A stretch of 64,000 nucleotides of DNA from NCBI RefSeq assembly GCF_030450125.1, contig NZ_CP123923.1:7287001-7351000 (forward strand), in the 5' to 3' direction. This DNA is from Streptomyces sp. WP-1 (GTDB lineage: Bacteria > Actinomycetota > Actinomycetes > Streptomycetales > Streptomycetaceae). The notes beneath the pieces were generated by a model. The model ran no database searches, was not told the DNA's origin, and saw only the letters and a list, made by a program, of their open reading frames with translations. The position numbers were made by a program, and so were the translations under genes. Of the stretch, positions 33,473 to 45,153 are shown piece after piece (within the stretch, counting starts at the first letter, position 1; each line of letters begins with the position of its first letter).

Positions 33473-34582
33473 GTGGAGATCACCGTCCACGGAACCGGCG
33501 AGCTGACGCCCGGACAACACCGGGCCTGGCACGAGGCAATGGACGAGTCGCCCGCGTTCGCCAACCCCTTCCTCGCCCCCGAGTTCGCCCTCGCGGTCGG
33601 CCGGCACCGGGGCGGCGCCCGGGTGGCGGTGCTGCGCGAGGACGGCCGGGACGTCGGCTTCCTGCCGTACGAGCGGGGGCCGTTCGGCATCGGCCGGGCG
33701 ATCGGACTCGGACTGTCCGACTGCCAGGCCCTGGTACACCGTCCCGGAACCACCTGGGACACGGGCGAGTTGCTGCGGGCCTGCGAGCTGAGCAGCTTCG
33801 AGTTCGACCATCTCGCGGGCGGGCAGCGGCCGTTCGAGCCGTACGTCACCGCCACCTTCGCCTCGCCCGTCATCGATGTGCGGCCCGGCGACGGCGACTA
33901 CGCCGCCTGGCTGCGCGGCACCTACCCCGGGCAGGCGAAGACGACCCTGAAGAAGGAGCGCCGCCTCGGCCGGGACGTCGGCGAGGCGCGCTTCGTGTTC
34001 GACGAGCGCGACCCCGACGTGCTGCGCACCCTCATGCGCTGGAAGTCCGCGCAGTACCGCAGGACCGGGCGCATGGACCGGTTCGCCAGGCCCTGGATCG
34101 TCGCCCTCGTCGAGGAGCTGTTCCACCTGCGCGCGCCGCACTGCACCGGTGTGCTGTCGGTGCTCTACGCCGGGGACCGCCCGGTCGCCGCCCACTTCGG
34201 GCCCCGGTCCAGCACGGTACTGGCGGCCTGGTTCACCGCGTACGACCCCGAACTGCACCGCTACTCACCGGGGTTGATGATGCATCTGCGCACCGCCGAG
34301 GCCGCCTCCCGGCACGGGGTCGCCGTGGTGGACCTCGGGCGCGGCGACAAGGAGTACAAGGACTGGCTGAAGACCCGCGAACTGCGGGTCGGGGAGGGCT
34401 TCTTGACCCGGCCGCACCCGGTGGCGCTCGCCCACCGCCTGTGGCGCGGCCCCGCACGCGGCCTGCGCAACACCGTGCTGGCCCACCCCCGGCTGCGCGA
34501 ACCCGCCGACCGCCTGCTGCGGACGGCGGGCGCCCTGCGCACCCGCGCGCAGGGCCAGGACCGGATCGGCGAACCGCGCTGA
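33473..34582 (+). CDS. GNAT-fold acyltransferase (CelD/BcsL-like, Acetyltransf_6)
   Basis: The 369-residue protein starts at a GTG with GGGGGAG upstream. Residues 150-310 form the recognisable GNAT-like half: WLRGTYPGQAKTTLKKERRL, then LMRWKSAQYRRTGRM, VLSVLYAGDRPVAAHFGPRS, and YSPGLMMHLRTAEAASRHGV with VVDLGRGDKEYKDWL. This double-GNAT architecture is typical of proteins acting in polysaccharide or cell-envelope modification, named after CelD. Substrate unknown. It is cytoplasmic with no signal peptide, and converges on the Ppx gene. Confidence 0.8.
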   Translation: MEITVHGTGELTPGQHRAWHEAMDESPAFANPFLAPEFALAVGRHRGGARVAVLREDGRDVGFLPYERGPFGIGRAIGLGLSDCQALVHRPGTTWDTGELLRACELSSFEFDHLAGGQRPFEPYVTATFASPVIDVRPGDGDYAAWLRGTYPGQAKTTLKKERRLGRDVGEARFVFDERDPDVLRTLMRWKSAQYRRTGRMDRFARPWIVALVEELFHLRAPHCTGVLSVLYAGDRPVAAHFGPRSSTVLAAWFTAYDPELHRYSPGLMMHLRTAEAASRHGVAVVDLGRGDKEYKDWLKTRELRVGEGFLTRPHPVALAHRLWRGPARGLRNTVLAHPRLREPADRLLRTAGALRTRAQGQDRIGEPR

Positions 34583-34617
34583 CCCGGGGAGGGGCGGCCC
34601 CGCCACCCTCCCGCGCG

Positions 34618-35625
34618 CTACGCAAAAGGCCCGACGCTCCGCAGCGACACCGCCGAGGACGACGCCCCGAGGGGAGAGGCGCCCGCGGTCCGCGTCCACC
34701 AGTCGGCGCCGTCCTCGATGTAGCGCAGCAGGATGCCCTCGCGGATCGCCCACGGGCAGACCACGGCCCGGCGCAGCCCCATCAGCTTCAGGGCCGTGTG
34801 CCCGACGACGGCACCGGCCAGGCTCTGCGCGGCACGCGGCGCGGAGATGCCGGGCAACTGGGCGCGCTCGGCGGCGGGCAGCGCGGCCAGGGTGCGCGCC
34901 GCCTCGCGCAGGTCCCGGCGCCGCAGCGCGCGCGGCTCGAACGGGCCGAACCGCCCCGGCGCGGCCCCGCACAGCCGGGCCAGCTGCTGGAACGTACGGG
35001 AGCTGACCGCGGCGGTGCGCGGCGACTCCCACCGTATCCGCGCCGCCACGTCCCGCAGCTCGTGCCGGATCCGGCGGCGCAGCTCCTTCAACTCGCCCGC
35101 CCCGGGCGGGTCCTGCACATCCAGGTACTCCCGGGTCAGCCGGCTCGCGCCCAGCGGCAGCGAGGCCGCGAAGTCGGGCAGCCGGCCCCGCCCGAACGCC
35201 ACCTCCAGCGAGCCCCCGCCGATGTCGAGCAGCGCGAGCGGGCCCGCGTTCCAGCCGAGCCAGCGGCGGGCCGCCAGGAACGTCAGCTCGGCCTCGGTCT
35301 CGCCCGGCAGGGTGCACATCCGGATCCCGGTGCCGGCCGCCACCCGCTCCAGCACCTCCGTCCGGTTCGGCGCGCCCCGTACCACGGTGGTGGCGAACGC
35401 CAGCGGCCCCGCGGCCTTCCACCGCAGCGCCGTGTCGCCCGCCTCGGCCACCGCCGCCACCAGCCGCTCCACCGCCTCCTCACCGATCGTGCCGTCCACG
35501 CCGACCTGTTCGGACAGGCGCAGCTTCCACTTGACGGTGTGCACCGGCAGCGGAACACCCCCCTCCACATCGGCGATCATCAGTCGGACCGTGTTCGATC
35601 CCGCGTCCACCACACTCACCCGCAT
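34618..35625 (-). CDS. Ppx/GppA-family phosphatase
   Basis: This 335-residue protein belongs to the actin-like ASKHA fold: DAGSNTVRLMIADVE at the N-terminus (phosphate 1 loop), FATTVVRGAPNRTEVLERV, and LLDIGGGSLEVAFGRG (phosphate 2). Length matches the short actinobacterial form lacking the C-terminal HD domain. It should hydrolyse polyphosphate and/or convert pppGpp to ppGpp. The start is the ATG at 35625; the frame upstream to 35808 is shadow. It is divergent from the monooxygenase gene with about 230 bp between. Confidence 0.9.
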   Translation of the reverse strand: MRVSVVDAGSNTVRLMIADVEGGVPLPVHTVKWKLRLSEQVGVDGTIGEEAVERLVAAVAEAGDTALRWKAAGPLAFATTVVRGAPNRTEVLERVAAGTGIRMCTLPGETEAELTFLAARRWLGWNAGPLALLDIGGGSLEVAFGRGRLPDFAASLPLGASRLTREYLDVQDPPGAGELKELRRRIRHELRDVAARIRWESPRTAAVSSRTFQQLARLCGAAPGRFGPFEPRALRRRDLREAARTLAALPAAERAQLPGISAPRAAQSLAGAVVGHTALKLMGLRRAVVCPWAIREGILLRYIEDGADWWTRTAGASPLGASSSAVSLRSVGPFA

Positions 35626-35855
35626 GGCCGGGTCCGTACCCACTGGGGGCGCCGGAACGCCTGCCCCCGAGGGGCGGTCGTGCGCACACCACGCCCCGGC
35701 GGGCGGCTCCCGGGGCACTCCCGGCACCCGCCGGCGCGCGAGGGCGGGACGGCCGCCCCTGTCCCGCCCCTGTCCGGATCCGTGCCCCACCCGCCGCCCA
35801 CGCCCCACGGCTGTACTTGGATGGTCGTCACCACTGTCGGCATGGGGAGCGGCAC

Positions 35856-37028
35856 ATGACCGGTACGGAAGCGATCAGGGTCCTGGTGATCGGCGGCGGC
35901 ATCGCGGGCAGCGCCGCCGCCCTGGGCCTGCGCCGCGCGGGCTTCGACGTGCGCGTCTTCGAGGCGCACTCCGGCGCGGACCAGGACATCGGCGCCTTCC
36001 TCACCCTGGCGAGCACCGGCATGCGCGCCCTGGCCCAGCTGGACGCCACCCGGGCCGTGACGGCCATCGGTTTTCCGCTGACTTCGCTGCGGCTGCTGGA
36101 CGCGGCGGGCGCCGAACTGGCCCATGTCCCGCTCGGCGAGGTCGCCGAACCCGATCTGCGCTACCGCTGTCTGCGCCGCGGCGAGCTGAACTCCGCGCTC
36201 CAGCAGGAGGTTTCGGCGCGCGGCATCCGCCTCACCCACGGCGCCCGGCTGACCTCGGTGACCGACGGGCCGTACGGCGTCACCGCGCGTTTCGCGGACG
36301 GCAGTACCGCCACCGGCGACCTGCTGATCGGCGCCGACGGCGTGAACTCCGCCGTCCGCCGCGCCCTCAGCCCCGAGATCCGGCCCGGCTACGCGGGACA
36401 GCGCGTCTTCTACGGCCGCACACCCGGCACCCCGGGCACGGCGGCCGGCGGCGTCATCACCATGGTGCGCGGCAGCGAGAGCGCCTTCGGGTACGCGCAG
36501 GCGCCGACGGGGGAGGCGTACTGGTTCGCGCGCGTCGGCGGCGATCCGCTGCCCGAGCGGGGGCCGGGCGCGCGCAGCGCCGTACCGCGCGAGGAACTGC
36601 TGCCCCTGCTGCGGAAGGACAGCACACCCGCCGCCGCGCTGGTCGCCGCCTGCCCGGGCCCCGTCATGGTCACCAACGCCACCGAGATGCCGCTCGGCGC
36701 CCGCTGGCACACCGGCAGGGTGCTGCTCGTCGGCGACGCGGCCCACGCGGCGTCCCCGGCCACCGGGCAGGGCGCCTCGACGGCGCTGGAGGACGCCGTC
36801 GTGCTCGCCAAGGCGCTGCGCGATCTGCCGGACACCGCCCGCGCGTTCGCGGCGTACGAGCGGCACCGGCGCCCGCGGGTGGAGCACAACATCACCGTCA
36901 GCGGCGGCATCTCCCGAGGCACCCACGCCCCCGCCCGCCCCGCCGGGCCGGACCACCGCCCCGACCACCGGGACGACGCGCTGATCCGCCGACTGGCCTG
37001 GGACACACCGCTGTCCGAGGAGGGCTGA
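35856..37028 (+). CDS. FAD-dependent monooxygenase (PHBH-like)
   Basis: The 390-residue flavoprotein has the Rossmann GGGIAGSAAALGLRRAGFDV at residues 13-32, DLLIGADGVNSAVRRAL (DG motif) and GRVLLVGDAAHAASPATGQGA (GD motif). These are the three hallmarks of class A flavin monooxygenases. It would hydroxylate an aromatic or polyketide-like compound using NAD(P)H and oxygen. ATG at 35856 with GGGGAG upstream. No biosynthetic cluster surrounds it, so its role may be catabolic or protective. The C-terminus is His/Pro/Arg-rich. Confidence 0.87.
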   Translation: MTGTEAIRVLVIGGGIAGSAAALGLRRAGFDVRVFEAHSGADQDIGAFLTLASTGMRALAQLDATRAVTAIGFPLTSLRLLDAAGAELAHVPLGEVAEPDLRYRCLRRGELNSALQQEVSARGIRLTHGARLTSVTDGPYGVTARFADGSTATGDLLIGADGVNSAVRRALSPEIRPGYAGQRVFYGRTPGTPGTAAGGVITMVRGSESAFGYAQAPTGEAYWFARVGGDPLPERGPGARSAVPREELLPLLRKDSTPAAALVAACPGPVMVTNATEMPLGARWHTGRVLLVGDAAHAASPATGQGASTALEDAVVLAKALRDLPDTARAFAAYERHRRPRVEHNITVSGGISRGTHAPARPAGPDHRPDHRDDALIRRLAWDTPLSEEG

Positions 37029-37166
37029 GCGGGCCGGTCCGCGCGCGAAAGTGCAAGAGGCGGCGCACGGGAGTCCATTGCCGGGACACCGCCGGGGGTT
37101 GATCGTTCCGTGGGACCGGCCCGCCGGTATCCCCTCCGGCATCACCTTCGGCAACGAGGAGCATCC

Positions 37167-38948
37167 GTGCGACTGTTGAGCAGAGCGGGCGGCGCCGCGG
37201 CCGCGGCCGTCGCCCTCGTCCTGGGCGGCGCCACCGCTTCCCCGGCGTCCGCCGCCCCCGCCTACACCGTCACCGTGGGCATCCCGGTGCCCTTCCCGTA
37301 CCCCACGGACACCCCCGCGAGCCCCTTCCTCGACCGGGACGGCACCTTCCACTACCAGCAGTCCGCCGCCCTGTACGGCGCGAACGACCCGCGCAGCTGG
37401 GACTTCTACACCGGCACCGACTTCGACTCCGCCACCTTCGACACCGCGCTGAGCACCGCGGCGAACCCGTCCGACCCCGCCGACCGCAACGACGACACCA
37501 CCGCCCGGTGCGACAACAGCCCCACCGGCCGCGAGGCGAGCTACCCGCCGGCCGGATCGGGCTACTCCCAGAAGAACTACTGCGACCTGTCCGGCGTGTG
37601 GATCGACCCCGACACCGGCGACTGGTACGGCCTGGTCCACAACGAGTTCACCCCCCAGCCCTTCGGCGACGGGCTGCACTTCGACGCCGTCGACTACGCC
37701 GTCTCCACCGACCGGGGCCGCACCTGGACCATCGAGGACCACGTCATCACGTCCCCGTTCAGCACCGTGCGCGGGGACACGGCCGCCTTCCCGAACCAGA
37801 CGTACGACTACGGCGACGGCGACCAGCGCCTGTTCGTGGACACCGCCTCCGGCTACTTCTACGTCTATTACGGCTCCCGGATCGTGGACAAGAAGGGCGG
37901 CTGGAAGGCGTTCTACGAGCACGTCGCCCGCGCCCCGATCGCCGCCAAGATGGCCCCCGGCTCCTGGCGCAAGTGGTACGACGGCGCCTGGTCCCAGCCC
38001 GGCACCGGCGGCAAGGAGAGCAACATCGTCCCCGTCGACGCCGACCACCCCACCGGGCACACCCCCGCGTCCGCCGAGTACGACCCGGCGAACACCGGCA
38101 CCACGGCCGAGCAGATCGCGGCCGGCAAGACGCCCCCGACCTCCCCGCTGTTCGTGATGAACATCGCCTACGACGCCTACCTCGGGCTGTACATCGGCGA
38201 ACCGCAGGCCGTCGACCAGAGCGGGAACGCGCCGCAGCACCTCTACGCCACCGACGACCTCGCCACCCAGAAGTGGCACCTGATCGGCGACACCGGCGGC
38301 TACACGAACGCCTCCTGGTACCGCTGGTTCCTCGACGGCGCGAACCGCACCAGCTCCTCGATCGTGGGCAGGACCGTCCGCTCGTACTGCGCCTTCGGCT
38401 GCGCGCACGGCGCCGACGGCGAGTACGTCGACCTCACCCTCGACTCCACCACGCCCGCGGCCCCGCCCGTGGCCACCGGGCACCGCTACCGGATCGCCGC
38501 GGGCACCGGCCGCGTCCTCGCCCAGAACCCCGGCGCCTCCTCCACCACCGCGGCCCGGTCCGCCTCCTCGGCCCGCGCCACCTGGACCTTCCGGCCCACC
38601 GGCGACGGCGCCTACACCGTGGCCAACGCGGCCACCGGCGCCCTGCTCGGCGTCGACTCCACCAGGACCGGGGACCGCGCCTGGGGCACCCGGCCGGCCG
38701 TCACCCCGCAGCGCGGGAAGAGCCCGGCCGCCGGACAGCAGTGGTTCCTGATCCCGGACGCCTCCCCGGCCGGCGCCTTCCACCTCGTCAACCGCTACAG
38801 CGGCCTCGTCCTCGGCCTGTCCGCCGACCCCGGGCGCGGCGCGGAGACCGTCCCGGTGCGCACCTGGACCGACCCCACCCACAGCGCCGTCGGCCGTGGC
38901 CGCACCGCCGCCGAGCAGACCCTCGCGCTCACCCCGGTACGAAGCTGA
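37167..38948 (+). CDS. Secreted beta-propeller-like protein with ricin-B-like C-terminus
   Basis: The 593-residue precursor starts at a GTG with GAGGAG 5 bases upstream, and has a signal peptide (residues 1-31 ending ASAAP). Residues 35-430 are beta-rich: VDYAVSTDRGRTWTIEDHVI is an Asp-box (S-x-D-x-G-x-T-W) as in sialidases and five- or six-bladed propellers. YGLVHNEFTPQPFG, GGKESNIVPVD and TNASWYRWFLDG are other conserved-looking parts. From about 435 there is a ricin-B-like lectin domain (YRIAAGTGRVLAQNPGAS, YTVANAATGALLGVDS, FHLVNRYSGLVLGLSADPG). It probably binds and cleaves a glycan; the family is not certain. Confidence 0.72.
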   Translation: MRLLSRAGGAAAAAVALVLGGATASPASAAPAYTVTVGIPVPFPYPTDTPASPFLDRDGTFHYQQSAALYGANDPRSWDFYTGTDFDSATFDTALSTAANPSDPADRNDDTTARCDNSPTGREASYPPAGSGYSQKNYCDLSGVWIDPDTGDWYGLVHNEFTPQPFGDGLHFDAVDYAVSTDRGRTWTIEDHVITSPFSTVRGDTAAFPNQTYDYGDGDQRLFVDTASGYFYVYYGSRIVDKKGGWKAFYEHVARAPIAAKMAPGSWRKWYDGAWSQPGTGGKESNIVPVDADHPTGHTPASAEYDPANTGTTAEQIAAGKTPPTSPLFVMNIAYDAYLGLYIGEPQAVDQSGNAPQHLYATDDLATQKWHLIGDTGGYTNASWYRWFLDGANRTSSSIVGRTVRSYCAFGCAHGADGEYVDLTLDSTTPAAPPVATGHRYRIAAGTGRVLAQNPGASSTTAARSASSARATWTFRPTGDGAYTVANAATGALLGVDSTRTGDRAWGTRPAVTPQRGKSPAAGQQWFLIPDASPAGAFHLVNRYSGLVLGLSADPGRGAETVPVRTWTDPTHSAVGRGRTAAEQTLALTPVRS

Positions 38949-39328
38949 CCTCCAAGGGCCCGCGCACGAGTGAGGCATTGGCCGCGCGGACGACGATCCA
39001 CCCACGGGGAATCCGACGCCCGCCCGGCCGCGACCGCGGCCCGGGCGGGCGCCGCCGTCGTACGCGACCTCTACGGCGGACGGCTCGCGCGCCACGAGAA
39101 GGGCGCCAGGCACTTCGCCACCGAGGCCGGCCTCGCCGCCGGCTGGTCGGCCCCCTCGCGATGGCCGGGCGGCAGGGGCGAAAAGGGACGTGACGCGACG
39201 CCCCGAGCGGCACGCGGAAACGTTCGGCTCCCGAAGGCTTGTGCGGCATCCGTCTCGCCACTTAAATCAAAACGTGAACTAAGTAGTGAGCGATCGAGGT
39301 TCACCCACCTGTCTTCAGGGAGCCGCAT
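38949..39328. other. Intergenic region with gene relic and promoter
   Basis: This 380-bp stretch carries an inositol-monophosphatase-like relic (listed separately). Near 39250-39300 there is an AT-rich promoter-like segment (CCACTTAAATCAAAACGTG then AACTAAGTAGTGAGCG) in front of the beta-helix gene. Confidence 0.45.
39012..39140 (+). pseudogene. N-terminal relic of an inositol-monophosphatase-family gene
   Basis: The plus frame reads ARAGAAVVRDLYGGRLARHE then KGARHFATEAGLAAG. This matches the start of IMPase-family proteins (AGAxVVRxxYGxxLxRxxKGxxDFATxADxxAE). The conserved Asp in DFAT is His here and the AD is changed to AG. Nothing of the metal-binding core follows. It is taken as a decayed fragment between two secreted-protein genes. 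Confidence 0.5.
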
Positions 39329-41869
<2,541 letters not shown>

Positions 41870-41879
41870 CCCGCCACAC

Positions 41880-41915
41880 CCCGGGACCGGGCGGTTCCAC
41901 CGGTCCGGTCCCGGG
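41880..41915 (+). terminator. Terminator of the beta-helix gene
   Basis: CCCGGGACCGG pairs perfectly with CCGGTCCCGGG around a 14-base loop, starting 10 bp after the stop. Confidence 0.7.
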
Positions 41916-42461
41916 ACCCACTGTGTGCCCGGAGCGCCCGCGCGCCCCGGGCACCCTGCGCTCCTGTGTTCCGGCGCCCCGCTCTCCGCCGAACAGGTGC
42001 CCGCCGAGCGTGCCGCCGCCCACGGCCGAACCCCGGACCGCACCGGAGCCCGTACCACCCGACCGGTCCCGAGCCGTGCCTGACCGGCCCTGTCGACCTG
42101 CGCCGGACCGGGCCGGCCCCTAGGGTGTCGTATGCGGGCGGCCGGGTGCTGCCCTTTCCCGGGTCAAGAAGCCGGCCCCTGACGAACACGCCCTCGGCAA
42201 GGGGGACTTGACCCTGCCCGAGCGGTCCCCGGGACCGGACCAGCGCGTCCGGCGGGCCAGCTGTCCCGGCAACGCGACGGGAGACGGTCCGACTTCACCC
42301 CGGCCGGTGATCCCCCGATTCCCGGCTTCGGACGCCCCGGCCCGGGGACCTCGGTACACGGCCGGCCCACCCCCCCTTTGCTCACTCCTGGCCGCAATGG
42401 TTCGGCCATCGCGTCCCGCCGCGCCGGACCCCGTCCCGTGATCAGCGAAGGAATGGAACTG
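41916..42461. other. Intergenic region upstream of katE
   Basis: 546 bp without a supported gene. The long minus-strand frame here (42120-44555) is the antisense of katE. No operator palindrome or clear -35/-10 pair was recognised; the katE promoter should lie in the last 150 bp. Confidence 0.4.
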
Positions 42462-44726
42462 ATGAGCGAGAAGAATCCCCTGAAGCGAGCGGCGGACGCC
42501 CTGAAAGGCGCGGGCAAGGGGCCGGAAGAGGGCATCCCCGGCAAGCCGGGCACCGAGTCGCCGCCGGTCGCCGAGCCGGTCGGGGCCCGTGAGCCGCTGC
42601 CCCCCAAGCCCGACCAGACCGGCCCGGACACCGTCTCGCCGACCGGCCAGCCCACCGGCGCCGACCAGGCCCGGATGGCCCAGAGCGGCAGCTACCTCAC
42701 CAACGCGCAGGGCACCCGCCTCGCCGACACGGACCACTCCCTGAAGGCGGGCCCCCGGGGCCCGGTCCTCCTCCAGGACCACCATCTGCGCGAGAAGGTG
42801 ATGCACTTCGACCACGAGCGCATCCCGGAGCGCGTGGTGCACGCCCGCGGCTCCGCCGCCCACGGCGTCTTCCGCAGCTACGGCACGGCGGCGAACGTCA
42901 CCAAGGCCGCCTTCCTCGCCGAGGACGTCGAGACCCCGGTGTTCGTACGCTTCTCCACGGTCCTCGGCTCCCGGGGCTCCGCCGACACCGTCCGCGACAC
43001 CCGCGGCTTCGCCACGAAGTTCTACACCAGCGAGGGCGTCTTCGACCTGGTCGGCAACAACATCCCGGTCTTCTTCATCCAGGACGCGATCAAGTTCCCG
43101 GACGTCATCCACGCGGGCAAACCGCACCCCGACCGGGAGATCCCGCAGGCACAGAGCGCCCACGACACTTTCTGGGACTTCGTCACCCTGCACACCGAGG
43201 CCACCCACCACACCCTGTGGAACATGTCCGACCGGGGCATCCCGCGCTCCCTGCGCACCATGGAGGGCTTCGGCGTCCACACCTTCCGCCTGGTCGACGC
43301 GGCCGGTGAGACCACCCTGGTGAAGTTCCACTGGAAGCCGAAGCTGGGCGTGCACTCCCTGGTGTGGGAGGAGGCACAGATCATCAGCGGCGTGGACCCC
43401 GACTTCCACCGCCGGGACCTCGCCGACGCGATCGAGGCGGGCGCCCACCCCGAATGGGAGTTCGGCATCCAGGTCTTCCCCGACACCCCCGACCAGACCT
43501 TCGAGGGCATCGACCTGCTGGACCCGACGAACATCGTCCCCGAGGAACTGGCCCCGGTGCAGCCGATCGGGCTGCTCACCCTCGACCGCAACCCCTCGAA
43601 CTTCTTCGCCGAGACCGAGCAGGTCGCCTTCCACGTCGGCCACCTCGTCCCCGGCATCGACATCACCGACGACCCGCTGCTGGCCGGCCGGCTCTTCTCC
43701 TACCTGGACACCCAGATCACCCGACTCGGCGGCCCCAACTTCCCGCAGATCCCGATCAACCGGCCGCACGCACCCGTCAACGACATGCTGCGCGACGGCC
43801 TCCACCAGACCGCCGTGCACCGGGGCGTCGCCCCCTACCGCCCCAACTCCCTCGACGGCGGCTGCCCGTTCACCGCGGGCGCCGACCTGGGCGCCTATGT
43901 CGAGGCGCCGGTACGGGTGCCGGAGGCGACCAAGGTCCGCGCGGCGCCGGAGTCGTTCGCCGACCACTTCAGCCAGCCGCGCCGGTTCTGGCTCAGCATG
44001 AGCCCGGTGGAGCGCGAGCACATCATCGGCGCCTACACCTTCGAGCTTGCCAAGTGCTACGAACAGGCCATCCGGAAAAGGGCGTTGCAGGTCCTCGCCA
44101 ACATCGACCCCGAGCTGTGCGCGGGCGTCGCCGACGGGCTCGGTCTGACCGCCCCCGAGCCCACCGGGCCGCTCGCGGACGTCGAGCCCAGCCCCGCCCT
44201 GTCCCAGCTCGGCCGCACCTGGCCCACCGACGGCCGGACCGTCGGCATCATCACCGGCGAGGACGGCGACCTCGACGGCGTGGCGGCCGTCCGCCGGGCG
44301 GTGCTGGACGGCGGCATGGTCCCCCTCGTCATCGCGCCCAAGGGCGGCGAACTCGGCTCCGGCGACGGCGCCCTGACCGTGCAGCGGACCTATGCCACCG
44401 CCCGCTCCGTGGAGTTCGACACCCTGCTGGTGGCGGGCATCCCGGGCGTCGGCGAGGACGCGTACGGCGCCCGCGACGCCAAGGCCGGGCTGCCCTCCGT
44501 CCCGTCCACCGCCGACCCCCGGGTGGGGCTGCTGCTGACGGAGGCCTACCGGCACGGCAAGGCCATCGGCGCCGCCAAGGGCGGCCAGGAGTCACTGGAG
44601 GCCGCCGGCATCCCGCTCGACGCCCCCGGGGTGATCGTCGGCGACGACGCGAGCGCGGTGCTCCGGCAACTCGTCGGGCTGCTGGGCGCGCACCGGGTCT
44701 GGGAGCGCTTCCCGTCCGCCGCCTGA
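42462..44726 (+). CDS. katE: Large-subunit catalase (HPII class)
   Basis: The 754-residue enzyme breaks down hydrogen peroxide using heme. A polar Pro/Gly-rich N-terminal arm (1-85) precedes the catalase core, with RIPERVVHARGSAAHGVF (essential His), FVRFSTVLGSRGSADTVRDT, NIPVFFIQDAIKFPDVIHA (essential Asn region) and RLFSYLDTQITRLG (proximal heme Tyr). Residues about 600-750 form the flavodoxin-like C-terminal domain found only in large catalases (VGIITGEDGDLDGVAAVRRA). Start: ATG at 42462 with GAAGGA about 12 bases upstream; a GTG at 42438 is possible. Confidence 0.95.
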   Translation: MSEKNPLKRAADALKGAGKGPEEGIPGKPGTESPPVAEPVGAREPLPPKPDQTGPDTVSPTGQPTGADQARMAQSGSYLTNAQGTRLADTDHSLKAGPRGPVLLQDHHLREKVMHFDHERIPERVVHARGSAAHGVFRSYGTAANVTKAAFLAEDVETPVFVRFSTVLGSRGSADTVRDTRGFATKFYTSEGVFDLVGNNIPVFFIQDAIKFPDVIHAGKPHPDREIPQAQSAHDTFWDFVTLHTEATHHTLWNMSDRGIPRSLRTMEGFGVHTFRLVDAAGETTLVKFHWKPKLGVHSLVWEEAQIISGVDPDFHRRDLADAIEAGAHPEWEFGIQVFPDTPDQTFEGIDLLDPTNIVPEELAPVQPIGLLTLDRNPSNFFAETEQVAFHVGHLVPGIDITDDPLLAGRLFSYLDTQITRLGGPNFPQIPINRPHAPVNDMLRDGLHQTAVHRGVAPYRPNSLDGGCPFTAGADLGAYVEAPVRVPEATKVRAAPESFADHFSQPRRFWLSMSPVEREHIIGAYTFELAKCYEQAIRKRALQVLANIDPELCAGVADGLGLTAPEPTGPLADVEPSPALSQLGRTWPTDGRTVGIITGEDGDLDGVAAVRRAVLDGGMVPLVIAPKGGELGSGDGALTVQRTYATARSVEFDTLLVAGIPGVGEDAYGARDAKAGLPSVPSTADPRVGLLLTEAYRHGKAIGAAKGGQESLEAAGIPLDAPGVIVGDDASAVLRQLVGLLGAHRVWERFPSAA

Positions 44727-44746
44727 GCAGACACCGGCCCCGGCAC

Positions 44747-44776
44747 GGGGTGGTTCCCTCCGAAGGGGGCCACCCC
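44747..44776 (+). terminator. katE terminator hairpin
   Basis: GGGGTGG and CCACCCC form a 7-bp stem, with additional internal CCCTCC/GAAGGG pairing. It starts 20 bp after the katE stop, before the chaplin promoter. Confidence 0.6.
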
Positions 44777-44859
44777 GTCGGCGTATCCGGAGAGGCGAAG
44801 CCCCCGGGGGCCGGGTGTGATGGTGCTTGTCCCTACCGCTCGACCAGTAAGGCAGATTC

Positions 44860-45102
44860 ATGCGTATCCGCAGCATCGCCACAACGGCCGTACTCGCAGG
44901 CGTCTTTGCGCTGGGCGGCACCGCCAGCGCCTTCGCGGCCGACCCCGACCCGACGACCGGCACGGCCGTCGGCAGCCCGGGTCTCCTGTCCGGGGACGTC
45001 ATCCAGGTCCCGATCCACATCCCCGTCAACGTCTGCGGTGACAGCATCGACATCATCGGGCTGCTGAACCCGGCCGCCGGGAACACCTGCGTCAACCAGT
45101 GA
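44860..45102 (+). CDS. Short chaplin (hydrophobic aerial-hypha coat protein)
   Basis: The 80-residue precursor has a Sec signal peptide (residues 1-27, ending SAFAA) and a single chaplin domain. GLLSGDVIQVPIHIPVNVCG followed by DSIDIIGLLNPAAGNTCVNQ keeps the two conserved Cys and the G-N/D-S-V/I core. Chaplins self-assemble into amyloid-like rodlets that lower surface tension so aerial hyphae and spores can grow. No sortase signal is present, so it is a short-type chaplin. A short acidic linker (DPDPTTGTAVGS) precedes the domain. AAGGCAG lies before the ATG. It is monocistronic with a strong terminator. Confidence 0.93.
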   Translation: MRIRSIATTAVLAGVFALGGTASAFAADPDPTTGTAVGSPGLLSGDVIQVPIHIPVNVCGDSIDIIGLLNPAAGNTCVNQ

Positions 45103-45107
45103 GCGCA

Positions 45108-45151
45108 CGCCCGTGCGCCGGTTCCCCGTCCCGGGTACCGGCGCACGGGCG
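45108..45151. terminator. Bidirectional terminator, chaplin / rsb operon
   Basis: A perfect 14-bp stem CGCCCGTGCGCCGG/CCGGCGCACGGGCG with a 16-base loop, between the converging chaplin gene and the last gene of the rsb operon. Confidence 0.85.
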
Positions 45152-45153
45152 CG

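Noticed and set aside
42120..44555. Minus-strand open frame of 811 codons
   Set aside because: Antisense of katE.
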